22,495 bases of DNA, taken from positions 1 through 22,495 of the forward strand of contig CACWKJ010000016.1 of the NCBI GenBank assembly GCA_902761395.1, read 5' to 3'. This document shows, piece by piece, positions 1 through 9,192 of the stretch; the stretch's first letter is position 1, and each line of letters begins with the position of its first letter. A model generated the notes under the pieces. It ran no database searches, had not been told where the DNA came from, and saw nothing but the letters and a program-made list of their open reading frames with translations. Source of the stretch: an uncultured Elusimicrobium sp. Lineage in GTDB: Bacteria; Elusimicrobiota; Endomicrobiia; Endomicrobiales; Endomicrobiaceae. The position numbers and the translations under genes are program-made.

Positions 1-3000
1 GTTAATGTCACTTAATCTCAATTCTTTTCTTACAGCCTTCGATTCTTTAGGACTTGATTTCTCTAAGTATGCTAAGTATGCTTGCATATTTGCTATTGCA
101 GTATCGGTTTTTTCTGTTATTGACATTCCCATCTGTGCCATACGAGTTTTAAGTTCTGTAGTATCAACTGTCATTATATTTTCGACATCTGCAAGTCGTA
201 GATTAATATTGTTGTCATATACTGAATTCCATCCTTTCACTGCTTTTCCATCACTTCTTGCGTTTGGTATTTTACTCAAAACGGCTTTTGCTTGTTCTAT
301 ACCCGTAAACACGGTTTCCATAAAATCTTTCTTTTCTTTGGTTGTAGTTTGAGAACTTTCTTCGTTACCGTCTTTCCTTGCTAATGAAGATATGCCTGCC
401 TTAGCAGCATTATATACCTGCATACCAAATACCTGTTTTAACGTATCAATAATAGATTGTCCTTGTAACTTGTAAGAACCGTTTATTATTTGTTTTCCTC
501 CGCCAACACCCAAAGCACCATTAATAATACCTAATACTGCTGAAGTCGGTAAAAATGCTGCTGACTGTTTCAGCACAGAAGCCGTATCATTTATTAAAGA
601 TGCTATTAACGGATGATTATCTTTAAACTCTTTATAATCCGCTTTTGCTCTTTGTGCAGGAGATAAAGCTAAATTTTTATATTGAGCAGAATCTATTACC
701 GATGTTAATGCATCATAACTATCCAAAATCTTTTGTTCATCAGCACTTAAACCTATTCTGCCAATCAATTTATCTCTATCAAGCTCGGTTTCATTAGTTC
801 TAAGTTTTCCTGTTGTTAACGCATTTCTTACTTTTAGCATTTCAATATACATTGCAGAAGGTAATTTTATATTTTGCTGTGCTAAATAACTTGGCGGATA
901 TTGAGCCTTTAATATTTGTTTTAAATATGGTCTGTAAACTTTTACATTATCTGCCGTTATCATACCCATATTTGCAAGTGATGTTAAATTATCTACCGAT
1001 ATATCATCTTTTGCTAACTGTTGAGCTATACTTAATGTATTATCTGCAATAGCTGAACTTCCTGTTTTACCTGAAAAATCGAGACCTAACAATTCTCCCA
1101 ACAATATTGCTAATGCTCTTGCTAAATCATCATCATCTGAGGCAAGTTTAAGTTTTGTATATGCCTTAACTAATCTGACGCCTTCATAAGTTAAATTTTC
1201 ACCAACACTATATCTGTTATCATTCAAAATATCCATCAACTCAGTTTCGTTAATATCATTTTCTTGTAACTGTTGCTGAGCTTGTGCTTTTGTCATTTGC
1301 ATACCGTTTGCAGCTGAACTGAAATACGGCATAACTCTATCTGCTTGATGATAAATAATATCAAATGCAGCTTGAACGGACCTTGAATCGACATCTAAAC
1401 TTACTATACTTCCTTCTGCGCTTGCAGCTCCTGTTTCATCAAATTGAGCATTTTGCCATGCCTCAAGCCACTGCTGAGCTTTTTCTTTTGCCGCTTTTGT
1501 TTCCAATAAAGTTACAAGACTGCTAAACGCTTCTATTGCTTTCTGTCTTTGACTTTCCAAAGAATTTGTTATTTGATCTTTTCCTGATAATATTTCTCCT
1601 CTTCCAACTGTCGCTTCACCATCGGTATGATTATCAAATAAATTCTTCTGAACGTTTCTTATAACTTCTCTATCTGCTTCCGAAATTCCGGTTTCACCCA
1701 TTAAATCTGCTATCGCACTAGTTACACATTTATCATTTAAAGTATCTATCATACCAAACATTAACGAAGAAGAAGACTGCACAAAACCCTTATACATCTT
1801 TGCAAGCATCAATTTTTGTGCATCCGTTAAATTATTTATATCCTCTACGGAAGTGATATTATCAAAAATTCCATATTTTGAATATTCGGAATTAGTTCTA
1901 AATTCATTTTGTAACCACTCATATATTCCGGCAGTTTCAACATCGCTCAACAATGTATCAATCTCAGACATATTTGCATAAACCGTTCTTGAGAACAATT
2001 CACCGTTATGTCTACCGGGTCTTCCAAAATCTTGATGTAAGAATGAATAAACGGCATCCGTACTATCTGCACTAAGAGCCCAATTACCCGTGTAATCAAG
2101 TCCCATACCGGATCTTTCGTTACCCAAAATTATCTTTGTAACACCTTCTTCCGCAAGTATATAACCTGTTTCCTCTCCGGTCTCTTCCAATTTTTTGTAT
2201 ATATCATCGGCTCTTGTTGTTCCATTTATTTCAAGTAATTGTATTACTTTTCCATCCTTAGAAGTTATCGTTGTTATACCGTTTATCTCAGATACTGTAT
2301 ACCCACTGTTTTCAGATTTTGCTATTTTCTCTATTTTTGCTTTAATTTTATCTAATGTATCTTGTCTTATAGATGTAAAGAGTTGATTCATTCCTGTAGC
2401 TGAACCATTCAAAATATTACGTGCTATAACATCTATTCCAGCATCGCTTATTGCTCCGGTAGAGTCAATCATTCCGTTATCTGTTGTGAAAGAATGTAAA
2501 GAAATTGTATTGTATGCTTCATATGCTAATTGAATTCTATTCAATTTATCCTCTAAAGCCTTTCTTAAAGATTTATCGGTATTTGAATCAAATTCTGCTT
2601 TTGCTTGTTGCAATCTATTTCCAAGTTCACTGAGAACTTTCTGAGTATCTGTTTCCGTTCCATCATTAGTAACTGTATTGAATATCTGCAATGCAACAGT
2701 TAAATCTTCAACTACTTTTCGTCTTGCCTTGACAATCTGTTCATTAAGTGCTCCTGTTGTTGTTTGTGCCTGTGCAAAATCCGCCCTGGCCTGGTCAAGT
2801 TTTGCTTCAAGACTATTTCTTGTTCCCTGTATGTCAAGTTCACCGAAATCAAAATTCTTTTGAGTTCCAAATCTTGTCACTGTCATTCCATAAACATCAG
2901 ACAATGTGGAAACATGTGACAAAGTTCCCGACATACCGACATACTGTCCTTGTCCAAAGCATAATCCGCTTCTTGATGTTCCATAAGTTGCTTCTTCCGT

Positions 3001-6000
3001 ACATTTCAAATCAGCTTCAGCATTATTGGATGTTAAACACATTATAGTTGCTGCATAAGCATAACTGAAATCCGACAATATCATACTCGGCTCTGCTTGT
3101 CCCGTTGCACCTTTTGTCACCAATTTTCCAACTGCATCTTCTCCGACAAGTTCAGCATTATTGGTAAGCATATATTTATTTCCTGAACTTGCTTCACTCA
3201 TAGCCTGCAACATAGATTTTACCTTGCCTGTTGTAGCATCTTTTATTCCTTTTATCTGTCCTCTTACTTTTTCCATTCCGGGTTCGGTAAATGAAACTTG
3301 CCCGTTTACGGTATCTATAACAAAATCTTTACCTTCAACTAAATTATTTGCAATAGTAAACAACTGTTTCAAAGCTTCCTGTTGTTCTACACTAAACTCT
3401 TGTCTCAATGTAGAATTTCCACCATCGCTCATTACATAACTCATCGTTGTTTCCATAAATTTATGAACTTCGTCAGCTATTGTAAGCCTTCCTGTTCTCG
3501 CCTGATGATCTTGCTGAACTTTTTGTAGTCTTGTATCCTGCTCGGTAGCATTTCTTTCTGCAGTTGTTCTTCCAAAACCATACTGAGAATCTAACCATAT
3601 ACGAATACCATTTTCATCGTTCATTACTCTGGTATATCTTTCAATAGCAGTCATTTTCTCTCCCTTAAATTCTACAATCGAATCAGGGTTATTCTGTGCC
3701 GCCTCGACTATATCTCCCATTACATAAACAACTGCTCCATTTCTTTCCATAAGAGCTTTATTTTTAAGATGGTTATTTAATTCGGAATCATTTTGAACAA
3801 TAAGATCCATATCCGCTTTACCAACATAGGATCTTGCAAGTCCTATTGAATCGGCAATAAATGTTTTACCGAAACCTACTTCTGCATATATGCCCTGATT
3901 TGCACCGCAAAGAACACTTAATAATGCACCATATTGTCCTAAATTATCTCCTTCTGTTTTATATGTCCATCCTTTTTTAAATTCCGTAAAATTATCCTGT
4001 AATTCTTGAAGAGCCGCATTTATGCATTTTGCGAGAGCGTTGTAATCAATATATGCCATATAATTATCGGTGGCAGAACATCCCGGTACAAGTTTTTCAC
4101 CATATAATTTCCCTATAGTACTTGTCTCACCGTCAGGTAATTGTTTTCCTTCAAGAATGTCTTGAACCATTCGCAATAGACCAGCATTATTCATAAAACC
4201 TGTAGATACTAAATCTGTAGATACTAAAGATCTGCTCATTAAGAAACTTAATGCCACATATTTACCGTCTTTACCTTTCAACGCTTCGTTTATCTTTCCT
4301 GCCTGTTCTCTCGCAATAGTTTCACTAGAACCTACACTACCATTTGCCGTATCTAACATTTCTTGAATTCCATTATTTCTAACTCGAGCGGCAGCAAGTT
4401 CTTCTGCCGAAGCAGTAACAGGTGTTCTGCTTTCTATAAGATTATTTACTTTCTGTTGCAAAGTATTTAGTGCCGAACCTTCAGCAAAATTTAATGCCTG
4501 TAATCCTCTATTTAAAGTTTGTAAATCTGAAAGATTTAAATTAAATATTGCCCCTGATAAAATAGCACTATTGTTATCAACAAAAGTCTCTAATTGAGTA
4601 CTCAAAGAAGAAAGTTCTTCATTTGTTAAAGTAAATACTTTATTTTTGCTGTTATTGGCAATATCTGCAATATCTGCCAAATTTGAAACAAAACTCAAAG
4701 TTTCTTGCTGTATAACTTCGCTTACAACACTATTTTCCATTAATTGTTCAAATGTTGTTCTTCCTTCAGTAAATGCATACAAAGCTTCATTAACATCTTG
4801 TAATGCAACCAATCTTTCTCTTTGTTGCGCCGTTAATTCTCCCGGTGTATTTTGTATAGTTTCTATTTCTGAAGAAAATCTTTGTTGCAACGAATTAACA
4901 GTGTTGTTAATAATATTAGCTTCTGCATTTGACAAATCTAAATTCTGCATAACATCCGATATATTAACAGCCACTCCGCTTATTGCACTTAAGTTGTTAT
5001 ATACTGCAAGTTGAACGAATGCATTTACGGCTTGAACATTGCCGGCATTAATATCAGCAACAATCTTACTGCTATCTAATACACCGTTCGCATTCGCATA
5101 ATTAGAAATTAGTGCTACAAGATTTACTTTTGTTTGCAAATTAAGTTCTGTAGCACCATGAAATTCTTGTCTAAAAGTTAAGTTATTGAAACCATTATAA
5201 TTACTTACAATTTGATAAGCATTCTTAAGTTGTGAAGCCGTAATATCTCCGTTCATAACAACCGATGCAGTAAGTGCAAGCATTAAGTTTTCAGTATTTA
5301 CATTAGAAGTATTTAAACCGGCAACAGATTCGGATATAGTATTAACTTTTGCCTGAACAGTTGCCATGTCTGCTTTTGCAAAATCAGTTGTTTGTGCAAC
5401 TGTTGCCAATGTAAGCATTGCATTTTGTAAACTTGTATTATTTGTAATATTACTGATAGATAATGTTTGCCCGTTAACGGTTACTGTTAAAGTATTATTT
5501 GCAAATGATGTTTGAGCGGTAGTTCCGTTGAGTGCAAACATAGAATCTATCATGCCGGTTACATTATTTGAACTTCCGTTAGAAGAAGTTAAAGTATTGT
5601 AATTTGCATTGTTTACAGCCTGGGCATACAATGAAGACGTTAAAGTTGCTCCACCTGATGGATCTAAATATTCAACGAAATATTCGGCAAGTTTAGGATC
5701 CATTCCCAAACCAACCAAACCATATTTGAGTCCGGTTTCTTTTATTTGTTCTTCTCCGAAACCTTTAATTTGCTCAACTAAATTATTTTTAAATTTCTCT
5801 AATCTAGAAAGCTCTGTAATCGGTTCTTTAGCAGCAATTGTTACTTTACCTGTAACAGCACCTTTCAGACCTGACATAACTTCTTGTGCAAAAGGCATTG
5901 TTACATACATAACACCAGCAAACAATAAACTATTACCCATATTTACAGAGATTATACTGTCTGCTTGTGCAGATTCTACGAATACAGCATTGGTTATGCT

Positions 6001-6405
6001 ATTTCCCAAACCGGCAAGCCATCCATCACCAAATCCACCACCTGATACCCACTTATCTACTATATCCGTTAAACCGGTTGTATCAAATATTGCACCTATT
6101 AAGTTCATACCAACATTCAACTTCGTCATTGAATACATATGTTGTGCTAAACCTTGCCAAGCTCTAAATGCCTCTATTCCTCCTTGAGCTCCGAATAAGG
6201 ATCCAACAGCCTTTATTGAACCTTTAAAACCATTTATTATACTGCTACCCAAATATTTTACTCTTCCTAATAAACCACCTTGTATTGCAAATGAGGATTT
6301 TCCTGCATTTGCCGCATTAGCCACGTTTGCAGCTCCTTCCACACCACCTATACGAACAGGGAATGCAATTGTCATTACAGCAGCCAAAGCATTCATTATT
6401 CCCAT
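1..6405 (-). CDS. Giant protein with embedded SecA-like ATPase core (3' end beyond window)
   Basis: The frame stays open from ATG 6405 to the left edge, giving 2135 codons with no stop, so the protein is incomplete. AAGGTGA lies 7 bases before this ATG, and the start is 23 bases past the stop of the upstream giant gene, which suggests translational coupling. Residues 1-16 are hydrophobic but lack a preceding positive charge; another hydrophobic stretch follows near residues 150-170. Residues about 200-800 are helical and Asn/Gln-rich, with no family I recognise. Residues about 815-1485 carry SF2 motifs in the SecA order: GFGKT (844-848), DEVH (978-981), GMSGT (1157-1161), NERSGMGLD, and QDFGRPGR (1458-1465). 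The remainder to 2135 is charged and helical. Known: SecA is the cytoplasmic ATPase that pushes proteins through SecYEG. Inferred: a dedicated motor for the neighbouring giant protein. It is not the housekeeping SecA, because the motifs diverge and sit over 800 residues into the chain. Confidence 0.85.
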   Translation of the reverse strand, partial: MGIMNALAAVMTIAFPVRIGGVEGAANVANAANAGKSSFAIQGGLLGRVKYLGSSIINGFKGSIKAVGSLFGAQGGIEAFRAWQGLAQHMYSMTKLNVGMNLIGAIFDTTGLTDIVDKWVSGGGFGDGWLAGLGNSITNAVFVESAQADSIISVNMGNSLLFAGVMYVTMPFAQEVMSGLKGAVTGKVTIAAKEPITELSRLEKFKNNLVEQIKGFGEEQIKETGLKYGLVGLGMDPKLAEYFVEYLDPSGGATLTSSLYAQAVNNANYNTLTSSNGSSNNVTGMIDSMFALNGTTAQTSFANNTLTVTVNGQTLSISNITNNTSLQNAMLTLATVAQTTDFAKADMATVQAKVNTISESVAGLNTSNVNTENLMLALTASVVMNGDITASQLKNAYQIVSNYNGFNNLTFRQEFHGATELNLQTKVNLVALISNYANANGVLDSSKIVADINAGNVQAVNAFVQLAVYNNLSAISGVAVNISDVMQNLDLSNAEANIINNTVNSLQQRFSSEIETIQNTPGELTAQQRERLVALQDVNEALYAFTEGRTTFEQLMENSVVSEVIQQETLSFVSNLADIADIANNSKNKVFTLTNEELSSLSTQLETFVDNNSAILSGAIFNLNLSDLQTLNRGLQALNFAEGSALNTLQQKVNNLIESRTPVTASAEELAAARVRNNGIQEMLDTANGSVGSSETIAREQAGKINEALKGKDGKYVALSFLMSRSLVSTDLVSTGFMNNAGLLRMVQDILEGKQLPDGETSTIGKLYGEKLVPGCSATDNYMAYIDYNALAKCINAALQELQDNFTEFKKGWTYKTEGDNLGQYGALLSVLCGANQGIYAEVGFGKTFIADSIGLARSYVGKADMDLIVQNDSELNNHLKNKALMERNGAVVYVMGDIVEAAQNNPDSIVEFKGEKMTAIERYTRVMNDENGIRIWLDSQYGFGRTTAERNATEQDTRLQKVQQDHQARTGRLTIADEVHKFMETTMSYVMSDGGNSTLRQEFSVEQQEALKQLFTIANNLVEGKDFVIDTVNGQVSFTEPGMEKVRGQIKGIKDATTGKVKSMLQAMSEASSGNKYMLTNNAELVGEDAVGKLVTKGATGQAEPSMILSDFSYAYAATIMCLTSNNAEADLKCTEEATYGTSRSGLCFGQGQYVGMSGTLSHVSTLSDVYGMTVTRFGTQKNFDFGELDIQGTRNSLEAKLDQARADFAQAQTTTGALNEQIVKARRKVVEDLTVALQIFNTVTNDGTETDTQKVLSELGNRLQQAKAEFDSNTDKSLRKALEDKLNRIQLAYEAYNTISLHSFTTDNGMIDSTGAISDAGIDVIARNILNGSATGMNQLFTSIRQDTLDKIKAKIEKIAKSENSGYTVSEINGITTITSKDGKVIQLLEINGTTRADDIYKKLEETGEETGYILAEEGVTKIILGNERSGMGLDYTGNWALSADSTDAVYSFLHQDFGRPGRHNGELFSRTVYANMSEIDTLLSDVETAGIYEWLQNEFRTNSEYSKYGIFDNITSVEDINNLTDAQKLMLAKMYKGFVQSSSSLMFGMIDTLNDKCVTSAIADLMGETGISEADREVIRNVQKNLFDNHTDGEATVGRGEILSGKDQITNSLESQRQKAIEAFSSLVTLLETKAAKEKAQQWLEAWQNAQFDETGAASAEGSIVSLDVDSRSVQAAFDIIYHQADRVMPYFSSAANGMQMTKAQAQQQLQENDINETELMDILNDNRYSVGENLTYEGVRLVKAYTKLKLASDDDDLARALAILLGELLGLDFSGKTGSSAIADNTLSIAQQLAKDDISVDNLTSLANMGMITADNVKVYRPYLKQILKAQYPPSYLAQQNIKLPSAMYIEMLKVRNALTTGKLRTNETELDRDKLIGRIGLSADEQKILDSYDALTSVIDSAQYKNLALSPAQRAKADYKEFKDNHPLIASLINDTASVLKQSAAFLPTSAVLGIINGALGVGGGKQIINGSYKLQGQSIIDTLKQVFGMQVYNAAKAGISSLARKDGNEESSQTTTKEKKDFMETVFTGIEQAKAVLSKIPNARSDGKAVKGWNSVYDNNINLRLADVENIMTVDTTELKTRMAQMGMSITEKTDTAIANMQAYLAYLEKSSPKESKAVRKELRLSDIN
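1951..3963 (-). other. SecA-like DEAD/DEXH motor core within the giant protein
   Basis: The segment before Walker A ends in GIYAEVGFGKT, which lines up with the SecA GxIAEMxTGEGKT motif. DEVH matches the SecA DEVD box with Asp changed to His. VGMSGTLSHVSTLSDVYGM matches the SecA GMTGTAxTExxEFxxIYxL region. ILGNERSGMGLDY matches motif V, and HQDFGRPGRHN matches QLRGRAGRQG, including both arginines. DEVH to GMSGT is about 180 residues, close to SecA, leaving room for a cross-linking-domain-like insertion. GMSGT to motif VI is about 300 residues, roughly 120 more than in E. coli SecA. The extra length looks like a coiled coil near residues 1190-1310. I saw no SecA C-terminal zinc motif in the visible part. 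Confidence 0.78.
2476..2838 (-). other. Coiled-coil-like insertion in the second motor lobe
   Basis: Residues about 1190-1310 of the SecA-like protein are rich in Ala, Gln, Glu, Lys and Leu, with heptad-like spacing, for example SLEAKLDQARADFAQAQ and ELGNRLQQAKAEF. The block follows the GMSGT motif and precedes motif V. It accounts for most of the extra length relative to SecA. The call rests on composition and spacing only. Confidence 0.45.
4200..4229. repeat. 15-bp in-frame tandem duplication
   Basis: CTGTAGATACTAAAT is followed directly by CTGTAGATACTAAAG. It encodes LVST twice (LVSTDLVSTG on the minus strand) and keeps the frame. It looks like a small slippage duplication upstream of the motor core. 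Confidence 0.85.
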
Positions 6406-6428
6406 AAATGTATCACCTTTTTCAAAAG

Positions 6429-8987
6429 CTACTGCGGCGCTGGAGCAGCAAAAGCTGCCAACGCAGGAATAAAGGCTGCAAGACCAGCTCCTCCTGTAAC
6501 TACCGTTACAACTATAGCCGCAACTGCAACAAAACCCATTATTGCAGCTTTACCGGCATCTCCGGCAGCAACTACATCCGCATAAGATTTATCCAACATT
6601 AAGGATGCAGACATATTCAGAATTGCATTTTGCGAGAAATATTTATTCCAGCCTGCACCAAAACCTTCTCCTTTTATTGCACTTACAATACCACTCATTA
6701 GACCTGCAACCAATCCTCCCGGATCAGCAGCCACACCAACAACACTTAAAACAAAACCGCCTACGGTTTCAAGAGTTCTTACAAAGGCGTTTTTATGTAT
6801 CGATATATTAGAAATATCGTTGTTTAATTTTATTGTTCCGTTCCAATTAAGGAACCCGCCCATATCAATATTACCGTCCTTAAATTTACCACCAAATACT
6901 GAAGTATCATTCGCTATTTCACTTACTCTCTTATTTAATATGTCTTCTGTGGTACAATTCAAATAAAAATGTTTATCATTTGTTGACTTCCAATTTTTAC
7001 CGATATCTATTGTTCCGATAATATGTAACGTTTCAGTTAACTTATCATTTATCTTTCCTTTTTCTATCTCTGATTTTGTTGCCGGGTTAAATTTATAAGT
7101 AGCATCTACACTTATACTACCGCTTTCCAAATTGGTTTCAAGAAGTTTACCCGCCAAGTTACAGAGTTTTGTGTCTGTTTTTAAGACTACTACAGTATTT
7201 TCTTCTGCATCTGTTGTAAGATTAATATCCTGTTCCAATAATGTTCCAGCATCTACACTTGAATTAGACAATGATTGTAAATTTTTATTTGTTGAATTTA
7301 TATGTGAATTCGGAGTTAATGTTAATCTTGTTCCGGCAATAAATTGATCAAATTGCGGTGTAAAATAACCTTTATCCGTTGTTTCTCCATTGAAAGTAAT
7401 ATCAAACTGAGCTCCTTTTCCACTCAACTTAATATTTTCTCCGTCTATCTCTGCCGTTACTTCTGTAACTATTCCTCTAGCTTCCTTCGAGTTTTCTCCA
7501 CCTTCTCCACCAGGAATTTCAACACTACCGGTCATGCCGATTGTCTCTCCATCAGCGAGAGTCATTCTTGCATTAATACTAAGACCATTAACACCTATAG
7601 AAGAACCCAATATATTGTAACTATACTCTCCGGTTTCGGTTGGAGACAAAGAACCTTCTCTTGAATCGGATAAGAACGAATCTGTAAATGTAATATCACT
7701 AAGAGACAATTTGTCCGTGTAACTTCTCATCTCTTCATCATAGTATATTGCAAACTCCTGTTTGTTTTCTTTAGCGGTATCAAATTGATCTCTTGTCATT
7801 AATCCACGACTTTGCAAGAATTCATCATATGTCATATTTTCATAATGTTCTCCATTCTTTCCGCTTTTTTTATCCTCTATATACTCTTTAACCGTATCTT
7901 CATCTAATGTTTGCAAACCGGTTTCTTCGTCATAAACGCCCCATGAGTAAGCATGATATTGCAAATAATCTTCGTATGTATTAAATTGACTCATTCTCAG
8001 AGTTTCATAAGAATAAATACCATACTCATAAATATACTCATCAATATTCATTACCTTTGTTATTTCTTCTTCGTTTAGTAAATACAATCCACCTTTCTCA
8101 GAATCAAATGCAATTCTAGCTTCAATTTCTGTTCCATCTGGCAATGTACCTGTCTTTGTAATAAAACCGTCCGATTTAATACTTCCATATCCTTTATCAC
8201 TAGAGTAATCAAAATATAAGTAGAGAGTGTTTTGGGGGTCATCTATGCCAAGTATTTTGTAATTTGCATCCAACACTAATCCATTCCTATTCTTTTCACC
8301 TGAATCGGTAGAATATGTATTTGTCCCTTTATACTCTTCAAAAGTTTCTCCATCATCTTTACTGTAGTAAGCTTTATAACCAATAACTTTTCCTTTGTCA
8401 TCGGTAACTTCTTCCAAATAAACCAATGCTGCCTCACCATCTACACTAGCATTAGTCCATAATTTCGCTGATTTAACCCCACTATAATCAATAACTTCTT
8501 TTCCGTCTTCAAATTTTACTCTTAAGACAGATCCTTCTAAATATACTGCATCTTTAGTAGCGACCGTTTTTAAATATGTTTGTGTATAACTACCTTGTTG
8601 TACCTTCTGTCCTTCTGCTGTTACTCTTATTACTAACCCTTCATCATATACGGTTTTAATTGCCGCATCTTCTTCTGATACTTCTTTTCCGTTTTTATCA
8701 GTATATGTTGTTACCTGCTTCAAATATTTCTGTGTATATCCTTTGTCTCCAACTATCGTTTGGCTAATCTTGCCATTTTCATCATTCTCTATTCTTATAG
8801 TAAATCCGGCATCGTATGTCGTTACTACATCTACGTCTACTTCTTCTCCTTTCTCATTTACATACTTACCATCTTTCAACGTAAGTTTGTTGCCTTCTCC
8901 GTCTACTGTTACTTCTTTTACGTATGTCTGTGTATATCCTTTATCTCCTATTATCGTTTGACTTATATCGCCATTCTCATCGTTCTT
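6429..8987 (-). pseudogene. C-terminal part of the giant exported protein (separated by frameshift)
   Basis: This frame opens at 8987, just after the 70-bp duplication, and ends at TAG 6431-6429. It has no convincing start: the first usable codon is a TTG at 8879 inside a repeat, with no Shine-Dalgarno. Its first residues continue the 66-residue repeats of the upstream frame, so it is the same gene read in a third frame. After the repeats come beta-rich segments, an acidic helical Tyr-rich block (about 7700-8040), further beta segments, and a hydrophobic C-terminus. That end has two membrane-like stretches (about 6690-6770 and 6440-6530) and finishes in APAPQ. The hydrophobic end may anchor or insert the protein in a membrane. 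Removing the extra base near 9193 and one 70-bp copy joins it to the upstream part as one frame of about 4660 codons. Assembly error and a real broken gene are both possible. Confidence 0.75.
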
Positions 8988-9054
8988 TTACGTATGTCTG
9001 TGTATATCCTTTATCTCCTATTATCGTTTGACTTATATCGCCATTCTCATCGTT
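8913..9054. repeat. 70-bp tandem duplication that breaks the frame
   Basis: Positions 8913-8984 are repeated exactly at 8983-9054, with an offset of 70 and a 2-base overlap. Because 70 is not a multiple of three, the copy creates a TGA in the incoming frame and shifts translation. The duplicated piece encodes the NDENGD to GYTQTYVKE part of one 66-residue unit. Confidence 0.95.
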
Positions 9055-9192
9055 AGCTATCCTTATCTGGAGTCCGGCATCGTATGTCGTTACCACATCT
9101 ACGTCTACTTCTTCTCCTTTCTCATTTACATACTTGCCGTTCTCTAATGTTACTTTGTTGCCTTCTCCGTCTACTGTTACTTCTTTTACGTA
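8977..9192 (-). pseudogene. Middle frame fragment of the giant protein between two frame breaks
   Basis: From 9192 to TGA 8979-8977 the repeat sequence reads correctly in a frame different from both flanking parts. It encodes YVKEVTVDGEGNKV, KYVNEKGEEVDVDVVTTYDA and then IIGDKGYTQTYVKE before the stop created by the 70-bp duplication. It contains most of two 66-residue units. It has no start signal and is best read as part of one giant gene disrupted at both ends of this segment. Confidence 0.8.

Noticed and set aside
1..6405. Phage tape-measure or housekeeping SecA gene
   Set aside because: No phage neighbours are present, and the motor motifs exclude a tape measure. The motif divergence, length and position of the motor exclude an ordinary SecA.
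8877..8879. TTG 8879 as the true start of a separate 816-residue protein
   Set aside because: It falls inside a 66-residue repeat with coding similarity continuing upstream, and has no Shine-Dalgarno sequence.
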